37,107 bases of DNA from Pseudoalteromonas sp. HM-SA03 (GCF_002289345.1 NZ_NSDG01000089.1:110645-147751); one strand, 5' to 3'. Shown: positions 19,157 to 27,567, counted from the stretch's first letter. Numbers and translations: made by a program. Notes: generated by a model not told the origin, from the letters alone.

Positions 19157-20736
19157 GTCAACCACATAAGTATCAGAGCTGGCAGCAGTGGCGTGAAAAT
19201 TTATTAGCGCCTCTAGGCGGCATGCCATGCGGTGACGATTTAAAATACGAAGAGTCATTTAAATTACTAAAAGGTTCTTCATCTGGTGTTGCCGAGCCAG
19301 ACTTCAAAGCCAACTTTATTTTGGCATCAGAACTGTTAGAAAAACAAACCAAAGATATTCGCATTGCGTCGTATCTAGCGTTGGCCGCTACCAATGAGTT
19401 TGGGCTTGAGGGTTTGATCCACTCGTTAGATTTGTTTAATCAGCTTTTGCAACAGTATCAGGCGCAGATCCACCCTGTGAAAGAACGTGCGAGAGCATCG
19501 GTTCATACTTGGTTCTTACAACAACAACAGCGCTTACTTGGTGTTGCTACAGCGCACAGCGCGACAATGCCGGAGCAGTGGCCAGAATTAAAGCGTGTAC
19601 TTGAACAGTATGCAACAGACTCGGTGGCGATACTTGATGCAGACTCAGGGCCGCTTGCTGATTTAAAACACTGGTGTGAGCAAGGTTTGGTGTCGCAACC
19701 TGTGCTTGCAAAGCCTACGCCGACGGTGCAAGAGCCTGTAGGAAAGAGTGAGGTGGTCACAGCTGAGCAGCCTCAAACACAGCAATCAGTAACAGTGGCG
19801 GCACCGTCCAGCGCTGTTGTGACAAAGCCTGTGGCTACTCATGCCATTGCAGTTGAAGCACCACAGTCTGACTCGGCTTATACGGAGCAAGTTCGCAAAC
19901 TATTGGCGTATGACAAAGAAAACCAAAACTGGATGCGGGCAATTCGGTTGGCGCGCGCAGTGAGATGGGGAGCGCTTGCATTACCACCACATGATGGTGA
20001 GTTGAAAACGCGCCTACCAGCGCCTAGACAAGCGGCATTTGTGCCTATTGAAAACGCCTTAGCTGCACAGAACTTTGTCCAAGCGTTAGAAAAAGCAGAA
20101 GCCTTATTCATGGAAGGGGCGATGCATTTTAACCTGAATTTACAAAGGCTAACCATCACTGCATTGGAAGGGTTAAAGCTACTGAAAGAGGCGCAGTGGA
20201 TAGAGTTAGAACTCGCCGCAATCGCTGATCAATACCCAACACTGCTCAGCCTAAAATATGAAGATGGAAGTGAATTTTGTTCCACGGCGAATCGGGAACG
20301 AATAGGCGAACATAAATTACTAAGCCAAGGTGAAGGTACAAGCACTGATGGCAATCAGAAAGTTTGGTTAGATAAATTTAAAGAAGCACAGTCGCTTGTT
20401 GACCAAAACAAGCTTTCGCAAGCACTGCAGCTAATGGAAGGATTTGCCCAAGACAAGTTCGATTTTGCGAAGCAAAAATTATATCAAGCGCGTTTATTGA
20501 TGCGCAGTGAACGCGCCGATCTTGCCTATCCAATGTTTGAGCAGCTGCTTAAAGACATTGAACAGTACCGACTGGATTTATGGCACGAGTCGTTTGCTCT
20601 AGAGGTTTGGCGTTATGCCAAACAATGCAATGAAGCAGTCTCTACGGAGCAAGGGGATGAATTTGACCTACGAGCAACCGCGATAAAGCAGCAGATGCTC
20701 GTAACCAAAGTAAGCTCAGCGATTGACTGGGTTTGA
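19153..20736 (+). CDS. tssA: T6SS protein TssA with C-terminal VasJ-type domain
   Basis: TssA binds the baseplate and then the growing end of the sheath, and it controls assembly. The product is 527 residues. The N-terminal ImpA domain is clear (LAPLGGMPCGDDLKYEESF, then KDIRIASYLALAA and GLIHSLDLFNQLLQQYQAQIHP). A linker rich in Pro, Thr, Ala and Val (about 195-240) joins it to a C-terminal helical domain like the VasJ type (WMRAIRLARAVRWGALALPP onward). This makes it a long TssA rather than the short EvfE-like or gp6-like forms. The ATG overlaps the tagF stop. A 58-base gap with AAGGA separates it from tssB. Confidence 0.9.
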   Translation: MSQPHKYQSWQQWRENLLAPLGGMPCGDDLKYEESFKLLKGSSSGVAEPDFKANFILASELLEKQTKDIRIASYLALAATNEFGLEGLIHSLDLFNQLLQQYQAQIHPVKERARASVHTWFLQQQQRLLGVATAHSATMPEQWPELKRVLEQYATDSVAILDADSGPLADLKHWCEQGLVSQPVLAKPTPTVQEPVGKSEVVTAEQPQTQQSVTVAAPSSAVVTKPVATHAIAVEAPQSDSAYTEQVRKLLAYDKENQNWMRAIRLARAVRWGALALPPHDGELKTRLPAPRQAAFVPIENALAAQNFVQALEKAEALFMEGAMHFNLNLQRLTITALEGLKLLKEAQWIELELAAIADQYPTLLSLKYEDGSEFCSTANRERIGEHKLLSQGEGTSTDGNQKVWLDKFKEAQSLVDQNKLSQALQLMEGFAQDKFDFAKQKLYQARLLMRSERADLAYPMFEQLLKDIEQYRLDLWHESFALEVWRYAKQCNEAVSTEQGDEFDLRATAIKQQMLVTKVSSAIDWV

Positions 20737-20794
20737 TTGTTAACCGCTGGGCTTGTAACGGCAGGCGCAACGACTGATTAAATAAGGAAAGACT

Positions 20795-21313
20795 ATGTCT
20801 GATACGTTTCAAAAAGAGATCCCAAGAGCGCGGATCAATATAGCGCTTGAGCTGGAAACCGAAGGTGCGACGCAAAAGAGCGAACTACCAATGAAAGTTC
20901 TGGTGGTTGGTGATTACTCTAATGGCCAAAACGACAGTGACCTCGCTGAGCGAGAGCGCATTGCTATAAATAAAAATAACTTAGAGCAAGTGCTAAAAGA
21001 CATGTCACCAAAGGCAAAATTTCAAGTATCGAACAAAATCGCAGGTGACGGTGAAATCGGTATTAACCTAACGTTTGATGATTTTAAGTCATTCGATCCA
21101 GAGCAGGTTGCAGCGCAAGTACCAGAGCTTAACAAGATGATGTCAATGCGTAACTTATTACGTGATCTGAAATCTAACTTGCTTGATAACTCAACGCTGA
21201 GAAAAGAGCTTGAGCGCATTTTGCAGAACAAACCAGAACTTGATGAGTTAAAAGCACGCTTAAACGAGTTAGCGCCGCTTTTGTCTGAGCAAGAAAAACA
21301 ACCGCAAGAGTAA
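20795..21313 (+). CDS. tssB: T6SS contractile sheath small subunit TssB (VipA)
   Basis: TssB pairs with TssC to form the contractile sheath that drives the Hcp tube out of the cell. The product is 172 residues, the usual size. The N-terminal IPRARINIALELETEGA and PMKVLVVGDY are diagnostic, as is DLAERERIAINKNNLEQVL. The C-terminal helix (LRDLKSNLLDNSTLRKELE onward) is the region used in sheath-sheath contacts and in ClpV-dependent recycling in other species. AAGGA upstream supports the ATG at 20795. It precedes tssC by 12 bases, the almost invariant pair. Confidence 0.97.
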   Translation: MSDTFQKEIPRARINIALELETEGATQKSELPMKVLVVGDYSNGQNDSDLAERERIAINKNNLEQVLKDMSPKAKFQVSNKIAGDGEIGINLTFDDFKSFDPEQVAAQVPELNKMMSMRNLLRDLKSNLLDNSTLRKELERILQNKPELDELKARLNELAPLLSEQEKQPQE

Positions 21314-21325
21314 GGACACAAACCG

Positions 21326-22852
21326 ATGAATATGCAAGAAACGTTAAACGTTGAAGCACGCAAAGAAGAGACTTTGACAGCTTCAGCTTACGAAACAATC
21401 TGTAATCTTGTGTCTATTGAGCCGGTTTCAAGTGAAATCAGCATTGATAACTTCCGTGATGCTAATAATCTTGCGGAAACAGACACCAATGAGCGCTTAA
21501 CTGCTGCTATCAATGTCTTTTTAGACATGGCCACTAATGACAGCAAAGAAGTGTCGCGTATCGACAAGTTATTACTTGATGACTACATCGCTAAAGTCGA
21601 CAAAATTATTTCTGAACAGCTGGACGAAATTTTACATCATCCGCAGTTTCAAAAAGTAGAGTCAGCGTGGCGTTCACTGCGATATTTGGTGAATCGTTGT
21701 CCAAATAACTCAAACGTAAAGCTTGAACTACTTGATGTTGATAAAGAAACACTACGTGACGACTTCGAAGAAGCACCAGACACCACGCAATCTGCGCTCT
21801 ATAAGCAAGTATATACGGCTGAGTATGACACTCCAGGGGGCGAGCCAATTTCGACTATGGTGTCAAACTTTGAATTTGATTGTTCAGCGCCGGATGTGTC
21901 GTTATTGCAAGAAATTTCAAGGGTCTCTGCAGCAGCCCATTGTCCTTTCTTAGGTAGTGTTGGTGCTAAGTTCTTCTTAAAAGATTCGCTTGAAGAAGTA
22001 TCAAAAATTCAGGATTTGGGCTCTTACATGGAGCGTGCTGAGTTTTTACGTTGGAAGAACTTCCGTGAATCAGAAGATGCACGTTACATTGGTTTAGCGT
22101 TCCCACGTTTCTTACTGCGCTTACCATACGGCGACTTAAACCCAATTCGTCACTTCAACTATCAAGAAGACGTTAGCAGTGAGCATCATGAACGTTATCT
22201 ATGGGGTAACGCGACATTTGCGTTCGCGGCAAATATCGTCCGTAGCTTCCACCAAAATGGTTGGGCGGTAAATATTCGTGGTCCACAATCTGGTGGTCGC
22301 GTTGAAAATCTACCTCTGCATTCTTTTGAGGCAGGTCGTGGTCAAGAAACTAAGATCCCAACGGAAGTACTTATTTCTGAAACCAAAGAGCTTGAGTTTG
22401 CAAACCAAGGGTTTATCCCGCTGAGCTATTACAAAAACAGTGACTTTGCGTGTTTCTTCTCTGCAAACAGTGCGCAAAAGCCACAAATTTTTGAGACGCC
22501 GGAAGCCACCTCTAACTCGCGGATCAATGCAAGATTACCTTACATCTACTTGGTATCACGTATTGCACACTATATGAAAGTGATCCAACGTGAAAATATC
22601 GGTTCGAGCAAACCTCGTCACGAGCTAGAACAGCAACTTAATGATTGGTTAGGTGCATTAGTTACTAAGATGAATAATCCAGACGAGTCTCTAATTGCGA
22701 CGCACCCGTTAAAAGATGCCAACGTGACTGTGTCAGAGATCCCGGGTAATCCTGGTTATTACCGTGTGAATACGTATGTTGTTCCACATTTCCAAGTGGA
22801 AGGTATCGACGTACGCCTCGCACTCGTTGGTCAAATGCCTGGCGAAAAGTGA
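21326..22852 (+). CDS. tssC: T6SS contractile sheath large subunit TssC (VipB)
   Basis: TssC is the large sheath subunit; its N-terminus is the ClpV binding region in Vibrio cholerae. The product is 508 residues. Typical segments are KVESAWRSLRYLVNRCP, RVSAAAHCPFLGSVGAKFF, GLAFPRFLLRLPYG, LWGNATFAFAANIVRSFHQNGW and SRIAHYMKVIQRENIGS. The C-terminal PGYYRVNTYVVPHFQVEGID also matches. The ATG at 21326 has AAGGA nine bases upstream; a second ATG at 21332 is possible. A weak hairpin follows the gene, after which the GC content drops in the next region. Confidence 0.97.
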   Translation: MNMQETLNVEARKEETLTASAYETICNLVSIEPVSSEISIDNFRDANNLAETDTNERLTAAINVFLDMATNDSKEVSRIDKLLLDDYIAKVDKIISEQLDEILHHPQFQKVESAWRSLRYLVNRCPNNSNVKLELLDVDKETLRDDFEEAPDTTQSALYKQVYTAEYDTPGGEPISTMVSNFEFDCSAPDVSLLQEISRVSAAAHCPFLGSVGAKFFLKDSLEEVSKIQDLGSYMERAEFLRWKNFRESEDARYIGLAFPRFLLRLPYGDLNPIRHFNYQEDVSSEHHERYLWGNATFAFAANIVRSFHQNGWAVNIRGPQSGGRVENLPLHSFEAGRGQETKIPTEVLISETKELEFANQGFIPLSYYKNSDFACFFSANSAQKPQIFETPEATSNSRINARLPYIYLVSRIAHYMKVIQRENIGSSKPRHELEQQLNDWLGALVTKMNNPDESLIATHPLKDANVTVSEIPGNPGYYRVNTYVVPHFQVEGIDVRLALVGQMPGEK

Positions 22853-22884
22853 AGGCCTCCTGAAGAACCAATGAAGCGTATTTA

Positions 22885-22902
22885 GGGCAGTGAATGCTGC
22901 CC
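22885..22902 (+). terminator. Weak hairpin after tssC
   Basis: A 6-bp stem, gggcag (22885-22890) with ctgccc (22897-22902), encloses a 6-base loop and is followed by attatt rather than a T run. It may act as a partial terminator that lowers transcription past tssC, or protect the tssBC message from decay. Confidence 0.4.
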
Positions 22903-23105
22903 ATTATTAAGCATGATATTGAACCTTAATTGTAGCGGTTCAGAAGTATCGGCAAGCGCTTATGAGATATTAGTTGAGTTTGCATCTAAAAGTGCAAAAA
23001 GAAAAAGTTGTTAAACCGGATTAGGTTGATAAGCGCAATAATGGGAAATAGTTACTAATAAAAAGACCAAGTTTAATATGGTTGCTGGTAATAAATGGTA
23101 TATTT

Positions 23106-23501
23106 ATGAATATAGAAGCAGATCATATTATTTGGAAAGTTATATTTTTAGTGCAATGTTCTTTAACTGTATTTTTAATATACGATAATCAGCTTTTTAC
23201 TTCGTCTGAGATTAGTGTTGCGTTTGTAGACATTGTTGTCTTTATCTTAGATAGCTTGGTTTTGGCAGCAAACTTATTGCTCATATTACAAGTTCGTGTG
23301 TTAAGTCGAAGAACATGGGGTTTGGTAGTTTGGGTGTGGTGGTTTGTAAATATATACTCGTTGTTAAACGAATTTTATTTGGGCGGTTATACCTCGTCTG
23401 AGATGTTGTTTTTTGGGAATATAATCTGGATTTTAATTTTATTTTCCTTGCCTGTAGTTAAGTACAGAAGCTTTATAGGAAAACCTATTAAAGCTGAGTA
23501 A
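23106..23501 (+). CDS. Unknown membrane protein with about four helices
   Basis: I do not recognise this gene. The product is about 131 residues with four hydrophobic stretches: VIFLVQCSLTVFLIYD, VDIVVFILDSLVLAANLLLI, WGLVVWVWWFVNIYSLL and MLFFGNIIWILILFSLPVV. A basic loop (RVLSRRTW) lies between the second and third. The start is uncertain: I prefer the ATG at 23106, but a TTG at 23082 is in frame and neither has a good ribosome site. The gene is more AT-rich than its T6SS neighbours, which suggests a different origin. Its place between tssC and hcp would fit a membrane immunity or accessory protein, but nothing in the sequence proves that. Confidence 0.6.
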   Translation: MNIEADHIIWKVIFLVQCSLTVFLIYDNQLFTSSEISVAFVDIVVFILDSLVLAANLLLILQVRVLSRRTWGLVVWVWWFVNIYSLLNEFYLGGYTSSEMLFFGNIIWILILFSLPVVKYRSFIGKPIKAE

Positions 23502-23517
23502 AGTTAAAACGATTTAT

Positions 23518-23560
23518 ACTTCCATGATGCACTTTAGTGCATGCGTTAAACGGTGGAAGT
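23518..23560 (+). promoter_or_regulatory. Nested hairpin between unknown genes
   Basis: Outer arms acttcca (23518-23524) and tggaagt (23554-23560) enclose a perfect inner hairpin, atgcac (23527-23532) with gtgcat (23537-23542) and a ttta loop. It follows the membrane-protein gene by 16 bases and has no T run. It could be a weak terminator or an RNA processing signal. Confidence 0.4.
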
Positions 23561-23686
23561 GACGTGCACCTTGAGCTCGTTAGTCAACAACCTAGCGATA
23601 GATAAAGACCGTCAATATAAGTGAATAAACCTATCTAAGGCTGAGAAGGTAGCTTTAGGCAAGAAGCGATGAGGCAAAGGATTGTC

Positions 23687-24193
23687 ATGTTTAAACGAAA
23701 AGTATGTAACTGGTTGATGGTACTAAGTACAGTCTTGATGACTAACTTGTCATATAGCCAGGAGATGACACCAGAGCTCTTTTTTGCAAAAAAGAAATTG
23801 CAAAAAGCAGCTATAGCTTACACCGCGGCGACGGAAACGTGTTTTGAGCATGCTCCACGAGTAAAACCAAGCCAGCTTGAGGTAGGAAAATTTGAAACAG
23901 AATTCGTTGTTAAAGCAATAAATTACCTTCATTACGTAGCGCTTAATGATTGTATGCAAGACCATGATGTAAATTTTTTAAAAGCAGTTGAGCACTATAA
24001 TCAAACTGCGCAGAAGCATGAGTCAATCACCGTGGACAGTTTTGTGACATACAGATGGAATGAAGAGCTTAGATCTGAGTTTGAATTTCAAAAGTTACCA
24101 ACGGATATGCAAGTGCATTTTTTACAACTTGAAGTATTACAAAAGCCATTCAATGCCGCAAAATTAGTGATGGAACTGTTGGGTGAACTGTAA
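23687..24193 (+). CDS. Exported protein of unknown function, paralogue 1
   Basis: This gene and the next are tandem paralogues that I do not recognise. The product is about 168 residues with a signal peptide (basic MFKRKVCNW, hydrophobic LMVLSTVLMTNL, likely cleavage near SYS-QE), so it should be periplasmic. After cleavage it is mostly helical, with the shared phrases TPELFFAKKKLQ, YTAATETCFEHAPRVKPSQL and NYLHYVALNDCM. Two conserved cysteines (in ETCFEH and NDCM) could form a disulfide. I chose the ATG at 23687 because AAAGG lies six bases upstream and the signal peptide then starts cleanly; an ATG at 23669 is also in frame. The location before hcp suggests a T6SS-linked role, possibly immunity. 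Confidence 0.7.
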   Translation: MFKRKVCNWLMVLSTVLMTNLSYSQEMTPELFFAKKKLQKAAIAYTAATETCFEHAPRVKPSQLEVGKFETEFVVKAINYLHYVALNDCMQDHDVNFLKAVEHYNQTAQKHESITVDSFVTYRWNEELRSEFEFQKLPTDMQVHFLQLEVLQKPFNAAKLVMELLGEL

Positions 24194-24213
24194 AGCGAAG
24201 CCAAAGGATGGGC

Positions 24214-24708
24214 ATGAGAATGAAGAAATTTTATTACTTATTGATGTTGTTATTTCCGGTTATTGTTTTTGCTAAAACGGCAACTCCGGAGCTCTTTTTT
24301 GCAAAAAAGAAATTACAAGAAGCAACTATCTCTTACACCGCAGCGATGGAAACGTGTTTTGAGCATACTCCACGTGTTCGCCCAAGCGAGTTAAAGATAG
24401 ACAAACTTGAAACAGAATTAGTCGTAGATGCAGTAAATTACCTGCATTACGTCGCACTTAATTATTGTATGAAAGACGAATATATTCGTTTCTTAGGTGC
24501 AGTTAATTACTACAACTCTTTGGTTAATCGTGATAAATGGTTAGCGGTTGATAGCTTTGTTATTTCTGCTTTGAAAGAAGAAATACGTGGAGAATTTGAA
24601 TTTAAACAGTTACCCAAAGCGGTTCAGCAGCACTTTTTGCAGCTGGATATACTAAAAACGCCATTTGATGCGGCGACGTTAGTGATGGAATTACGTGGTG
24701 ACTTATAA
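24214..24708 (+). CDS. Exported protein of unknown function, paralogue 2
   Basis: This is a second copy of the preceding gene, 20 bases downstream. The product is about 164 residues with its own signal peptide (MRMKKFYYLLMLLFPVIVFA, likely cut before KTATPEL). It shares TPELFFAKKKLQ almost exactly, with ETCFEHTPRVRPSEL, NYLHYVALNYCM and the C-terminal LVMELRGDL (LVMELLGEL in copy 1). Both cysteines are kept. Identity looks highest near the mature N-terminus and lower in the C-terminal half, so the duplication is not very recent. I chose the ATG at 24214, which keeps the same ribosome-site spacing as copy 1; ATGs at 24208 and 24220 are alternatives. Function unknown. Confidence 0.7.
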   Translation: MRMKKFYYLLMLLFPVIVFAKTATPELFFAKKKLQEATISYTAAMETCFEHTPRVRPSELKIDKLETELVVDAVNYLHYVALNYCMKDEYIRFLGAVNYYNSLVNRDKWLAVDSFVISALKEEIRGEFEFKQLPKAVQQHFLQLDILKTPFDAATLVMELRGDL

Positions 24709-24726
24709 CATGTAGTGAAAGATTGC

Positions 24727-24823
24727 CCCAAGTTGGCTGCCACCAACTTGGGACATGTTCCCAAATTGGCATAAAGCGTGGCGCTTTGTTTGGGGATCAA
24801 ACGTGAAAAACACGCGTTTGATC
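24727..24823 (+). promoter_or_regulatory. Three consecutive hairpins in the hcp leader
   Basis: Hairpin 1 has perfect 10-bp arms (24727-24736 and 24743-24752). Hairpin 2 has arms cccaaa (24760-24765) and tttggg (24789-24794) with an inner aaagcg/cgcttt stem (24773-24778, 24782-24787). Hairpin 3 has arms gatcaaac (24795-24802) and gtttgatc (24816-24823) with an inner gtg/cac. The left arm of hairpin 2 repeats that of hairpin 1 with one change, so 24743-24752 can instead pair with 24760-24769, excluding hairpins 1 and 2. No T run follows any of them. They may terminate or process the upstream message, or protect the abundant hcp mRNA. Confidence 0.65.
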
Positions 24824-24873
24824 AATGCCTTTAATAATTAGGAAACATCTTATCTTAAAAGGAGAAATTAAAA

Positions 24874-25359
24874 ATGGCAATTCCAGCGTATATGTGGTTA
24901 AAGGACGACCAAGGTAACGACGTTAAAGGTTCAGTAACTGTAGCTGAGCGTGAAGGTTCAATTGAGATTTTGCATTTCGATCACGAATTGCGTATCCCAA
25001 CTGATAACGACACGGGCGAGCTAACAGGTACTCGTAAGCACGAGCCTTTTGTTATCACAAAAGCTGTGGATGCTGCTACTCCGTACATGTACAAAGCGTG
25101 TTCAAACGGTCAAACATTAAAGCAACTTGAGCTTAAATGGTACCGTATTGATGACACTGGTACTGAGCGTGAGTACTTCCGCCATACGCTTGAAGACGTG
25201 AAAATCACTTCAATCACGCCAACAATGCACAACGTTAAAGATTTGGATAAAGAGCGTTATCCTCACCTTGAAACAGTGCACATGCGTTACAAGCGCATCA
25301 CTTGGACGTACCTAGACGGTAACATTGAGTTCTCTGACTCATGGACTGAAGGTCGTTAA
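24874..25359 (+). CDS. hcp: T6SS tube protein Hcp (TssD)
   Basis: Hcp forms hexameric rings that stack into the inner tube, which is pushed out by the sheath; it also chaperones some small effectors. The product is 161 residues. MAIPAYMWLKDDQGNDVKGS, the HEPFVITKAVDAATPYMYKA segment and the C-terminal HMRYKRITWTYLDGNIEFSDSW are typical of the Hcp1 family. No C-terminal toxin extension is present. AAAAGGAGA gives a strong ribosome site, and a good terminator follows, so hcp can be made in excess from a short message, as expected for a secreted tube protein. Confidence 0.96.
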   Translation: MAIPAYMWLKDDQGNDVKGSVTVAEREGSIEILHFDHELRIPTDNDTGELTGTRKHEPFVITKAVDAATPYMYKACSNGQTLKQLELKWYRIDDTGTEREYFRHTLEDVKITSITPTMHNVKDLDKERYPHLETVHMRYKRITWTYLDGNIEFSDSWTEGR

Positions 25360-25370
25360 TTTCGAGTGTT

Positions 25371-25393
25371 GGAGGCCTGCTGGCCTCCTTTTC
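25371..25393 (+). terminator. Rho-independent terminator after hcp
   Basis: A 7-bp GC-rich stem, ggaggcc (25371-25377) with ggcctcc (25382-25388), closes a tgct loop and is followed by four T. It should lower transcription into tssE, separating the strongly expressed hcp from baseplate genes. Confidence 0.88.
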
Positions 25394-25441
25394 AAGCTTA
25401 AACTAGTTCGCGCAATGAATGAATAGAGAGCGTATTTTTCT

Positions 25442-25843
25442 ATGGCCTTATTTGATTTGCTAGCTCAACCATCACGCCAAGCCTATAGCGATAACAATTT
25501 ATCGCATCTAAGCGACAGCGTATGTAAACACCTAACGCAATTATTGAATGCGCGTAGGGGAGTGCTTGAGCATTTAGGTGATTATGGTTTACCGGATGTG
25601 GAAGATCTATATGAAGGACTACCTTATTCACAGCAAACACTTGCCAATGAAGTAAAAAGAACCATAGAAAAGTACGAACCAAGAATTACCAACCTCATCG
25701 TTCGGCCCATCGACATAAAAGAGGAAAACTGTGTGATTCGATTTGAGATAAGAGCGCAATTAAAAACCGGCGAGATAATCAGATTGAATACTAAGTTTGC
25801 ATCAGGTGGTAAAGCAAACGTCAATGCAGGAGGAGCAGACTAA
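25442..25843 (+). CDS. tssE: T6SS baseplate wedge protein TssE (gp25-like)
   Basis: TssE resembles phage T4 gp25 and helps start sheath polymerisation from the baseplate. The product is 133 residues. The N-terminal LFDLLAQPS, the LNARRGVLEHLGDYGLPDVED segment and the KYEPRITNLIVRP segment, which holds the conserved EPR motif of gp25-like proteins, support the call. The gene opens a baseplate block after the hcp terminator. Its stop overlaps the tssF ATG by one base, so the two are likely translated together. GAGAGCG upstream is a weak ribosome site. Confidence 0.93.
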   Translation: MALFDLLAQPSRQAYSDNNLSHLSDSVCKHLTQLLNARRGVLEHLGDYGLPDVEDLYEGLPYSQQTLANEVKRTIEKYEPRITNLIVRPIDIKEENCVIRFEIRAQLKTGEIIRLNTKFASGGKANVNAGGAD

Positions 25844-27567
25844 TGGATATGCAGCAATATTTTGATGCGCAAATGAGGCTGTTAACACAAGCAGGTAAAC
25901 AATTTGCTCAGCAGTATCCTGAACATGCCGGCTTTTTAAATATTGACGCGTTAAAGGATAGAGATCCTCATGTTGAGCGCTTGCTCGAAGGAGTCGCTTA
26001 CTTAACGGCATTTACGCAAAAGCGATTGGACGAGACGCTACCCGAAGTGTCTGAGCAGGTACTCAGACAGATTTGCCCAATATTGTTAAATTATTATCCG
26101 TCTACGACGGTGCTAGAGTTTGCGCCAAAACTCACCATGCAAGGACTGGTGAGTGTGCCAAAAGGCGCGAAAGTCTCTTCCCATAAAAGTGACAACGCCC
26201 CTGTGGCTTGTCACTTTACTACCACCGCAGAAACGAAAGTGCTGCCGTTTGAGATCTACTCTGTGGACTATCATGAGATCCACACTGGTGCGACGTTAAA
26301 CTTGCACCTCAAGCGGTTAGGCCAAGGCAGTTTAGATGATTACGATCTCTCTAAATTGCGGGTGTATTTACGTGGTGACACTCCGCTTTGTGCCAGTCTT
26401 TATCAAATGATGAAGAACCCAAATGCAGCGATAGAGGTTGAGACAGGAAAGCTTGGCAGTACGACGCAATATACCTTGAACAAGTCAAAAATTGATGCGG
26501 CTTTTCATAAAGACAGCACCGGAATGCTGCCGAACAGCGAACAGAGTCATCCCGCTTATGCGTTGCTACTTGATTACTTTAACTCTCGTGAAAAGTTCTA
26601 TTTTGTTGAACTAACGGGACTGGATACGCTAAATATTGATCCAGACACTAATACTATCAGCATCAAAATAGCCAGTGATATTAAATTACCGCCCGGTAAC
26701 AAAGTAAATGCGGATAATATCCTGCTTAATTGTGTACCTGCGGTAAATATCTACCCAGTAGATGCCGAGCCTATCCGAGTGAGCGAAAACCAAACCGAAT
26801 ACCAACTACATCCAGTGCAAAATAAACTTGGAGAGAGTTTTTGTTATAGCGTTAAGTCGGTACAAGGCGCAAGCAGTAGCACTGGAGAAGCCATCGACTT
26901 TGTTTCTCGATATAGCACGGTATATGAAGATAACGCCCATTTGTATTCACTGATAAGCCGTGACATTGGCGGGGTATCGCCACAGACGTACATTCAGCTT
27001 TCAATGCAAGAAGTGGGTGATATTACTACTTTATCGACGGATCTATTAGCGCATAACGCGGCGTGGCCAAGGCAAACACTGCAAGAAGGCGATATCAATG
27101 CACAAAGCGCTGATGTACCGTCGGTACTTAGCGTTAAAAATGTCGTAAGACCGAGCAAGTTGCTTAATTCTCCTGATCAGGCTTTACATTGGCAGCTCAT
27201 TAGCTTATTGAATATGCGTTTTTCTCAGCTTGCGGAGCCAACCCAGCTGAAAAAGCTATTGGCGCTGTTTGATTGGTCGGAGCGCTCTGAAAATCGAAAC
27301 CGTATTGAGAGTATCCAAGGTGCTGAATCTAAACCTATCTCATTGCTACAAAAAGGCGTGTTCGTTAAAGGGATAGAGATCCACTTAACCCTAAACGAAA
27401 AGAGCTTTGTTTGCACAGCCGATGCGTATCATTTTTGTGATGTGTTGCATCAGTTCTTTAAATTATATGCGCCAATTAACGAATGTTTAAAAACCCGAGT
27501 TACGCTGCTGCCAAGTTACCATGAGTGGGAATGGGACGTGACGGCAGGCGATAGTTATCAGGTGTAA
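25843..27567 (+). CDS. tssF: T6SS baseplate protein TssF (VasA)
   Basis: TssF is the main wedge protein of the baseplate, two copies per TssG. The product is 574 residues, the usual length. Typical segments are YFDAQMRLLTQAGKQFAQQY, the DPHVERLLEGVAYLTAFTQK phrase (which matches the family's DPxVERLLEGxAFL) and DETLPEVSEQVLRQICPILL. The C-terminal region ending YHEWEWDVTAGDSYQV fits less distinctively. The ATG overlaps the tssE stop (TAATG), and tssG begins immediately after the stop codon. Confidence 0.95.
   Translation: MDMQQYFDAQMRLLTQAGKQFAQQYPEHAGFLNIDALKDRDPHVERLLEGVAYLTAFTQKRLDETLPEVSEQVLRQICPILLNYYPSTTVLEFAPKLTMQGLVSVPKGAKVSSHKSDNAPVACHFTTTAETKVLPFEIYSVDYHEIHTGATLNLHLKRLGQGSLDDYDLSKLRVYLRGDTPLCASLYQMMKNPNAAIEVETGKLGSTTQYTLNKSKIDAAFHKDSTGMLPNSEQSHPAYALLLDYFNSREKFYFVELTGLDTLNIDPDTNTISIKIASDIKLPPGNKVNADNILLNCVPAVNIYPVDAEPIRVSENQTEYQLHPVQNKLGESFCYSVKSVQGASSSTGEAIDFVSRYSTVYEDNAHLYSLISRDIGGVSPQTYIQLSMQEVGDITTLSTDLLAHNAAWPRQTLQEGDINAQSADVPSVLSVKNVVRPSKLLNSPDQALHWQLISLLNMRFSQLAEPTQLKKLLALFDWSERSENRNRIESIQGAESKPISLLQKGVFVKGIEIHLTLNEKSFVCTADAYHFCDVLHQFFKLYAPINECLKTRVTLLPSYHEWEWDVTAGDSYQV

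Noticed and set aside
20581-20598. Sigma-54-like promoter inside tssA, about 200 bases before tssB
   Set aside because: It contains TGGCACG and TTGCT, but the GG and GC dinucleotides are separated by 12 bases instead of the required 10, and the sequence encodes conserved tssA protein.
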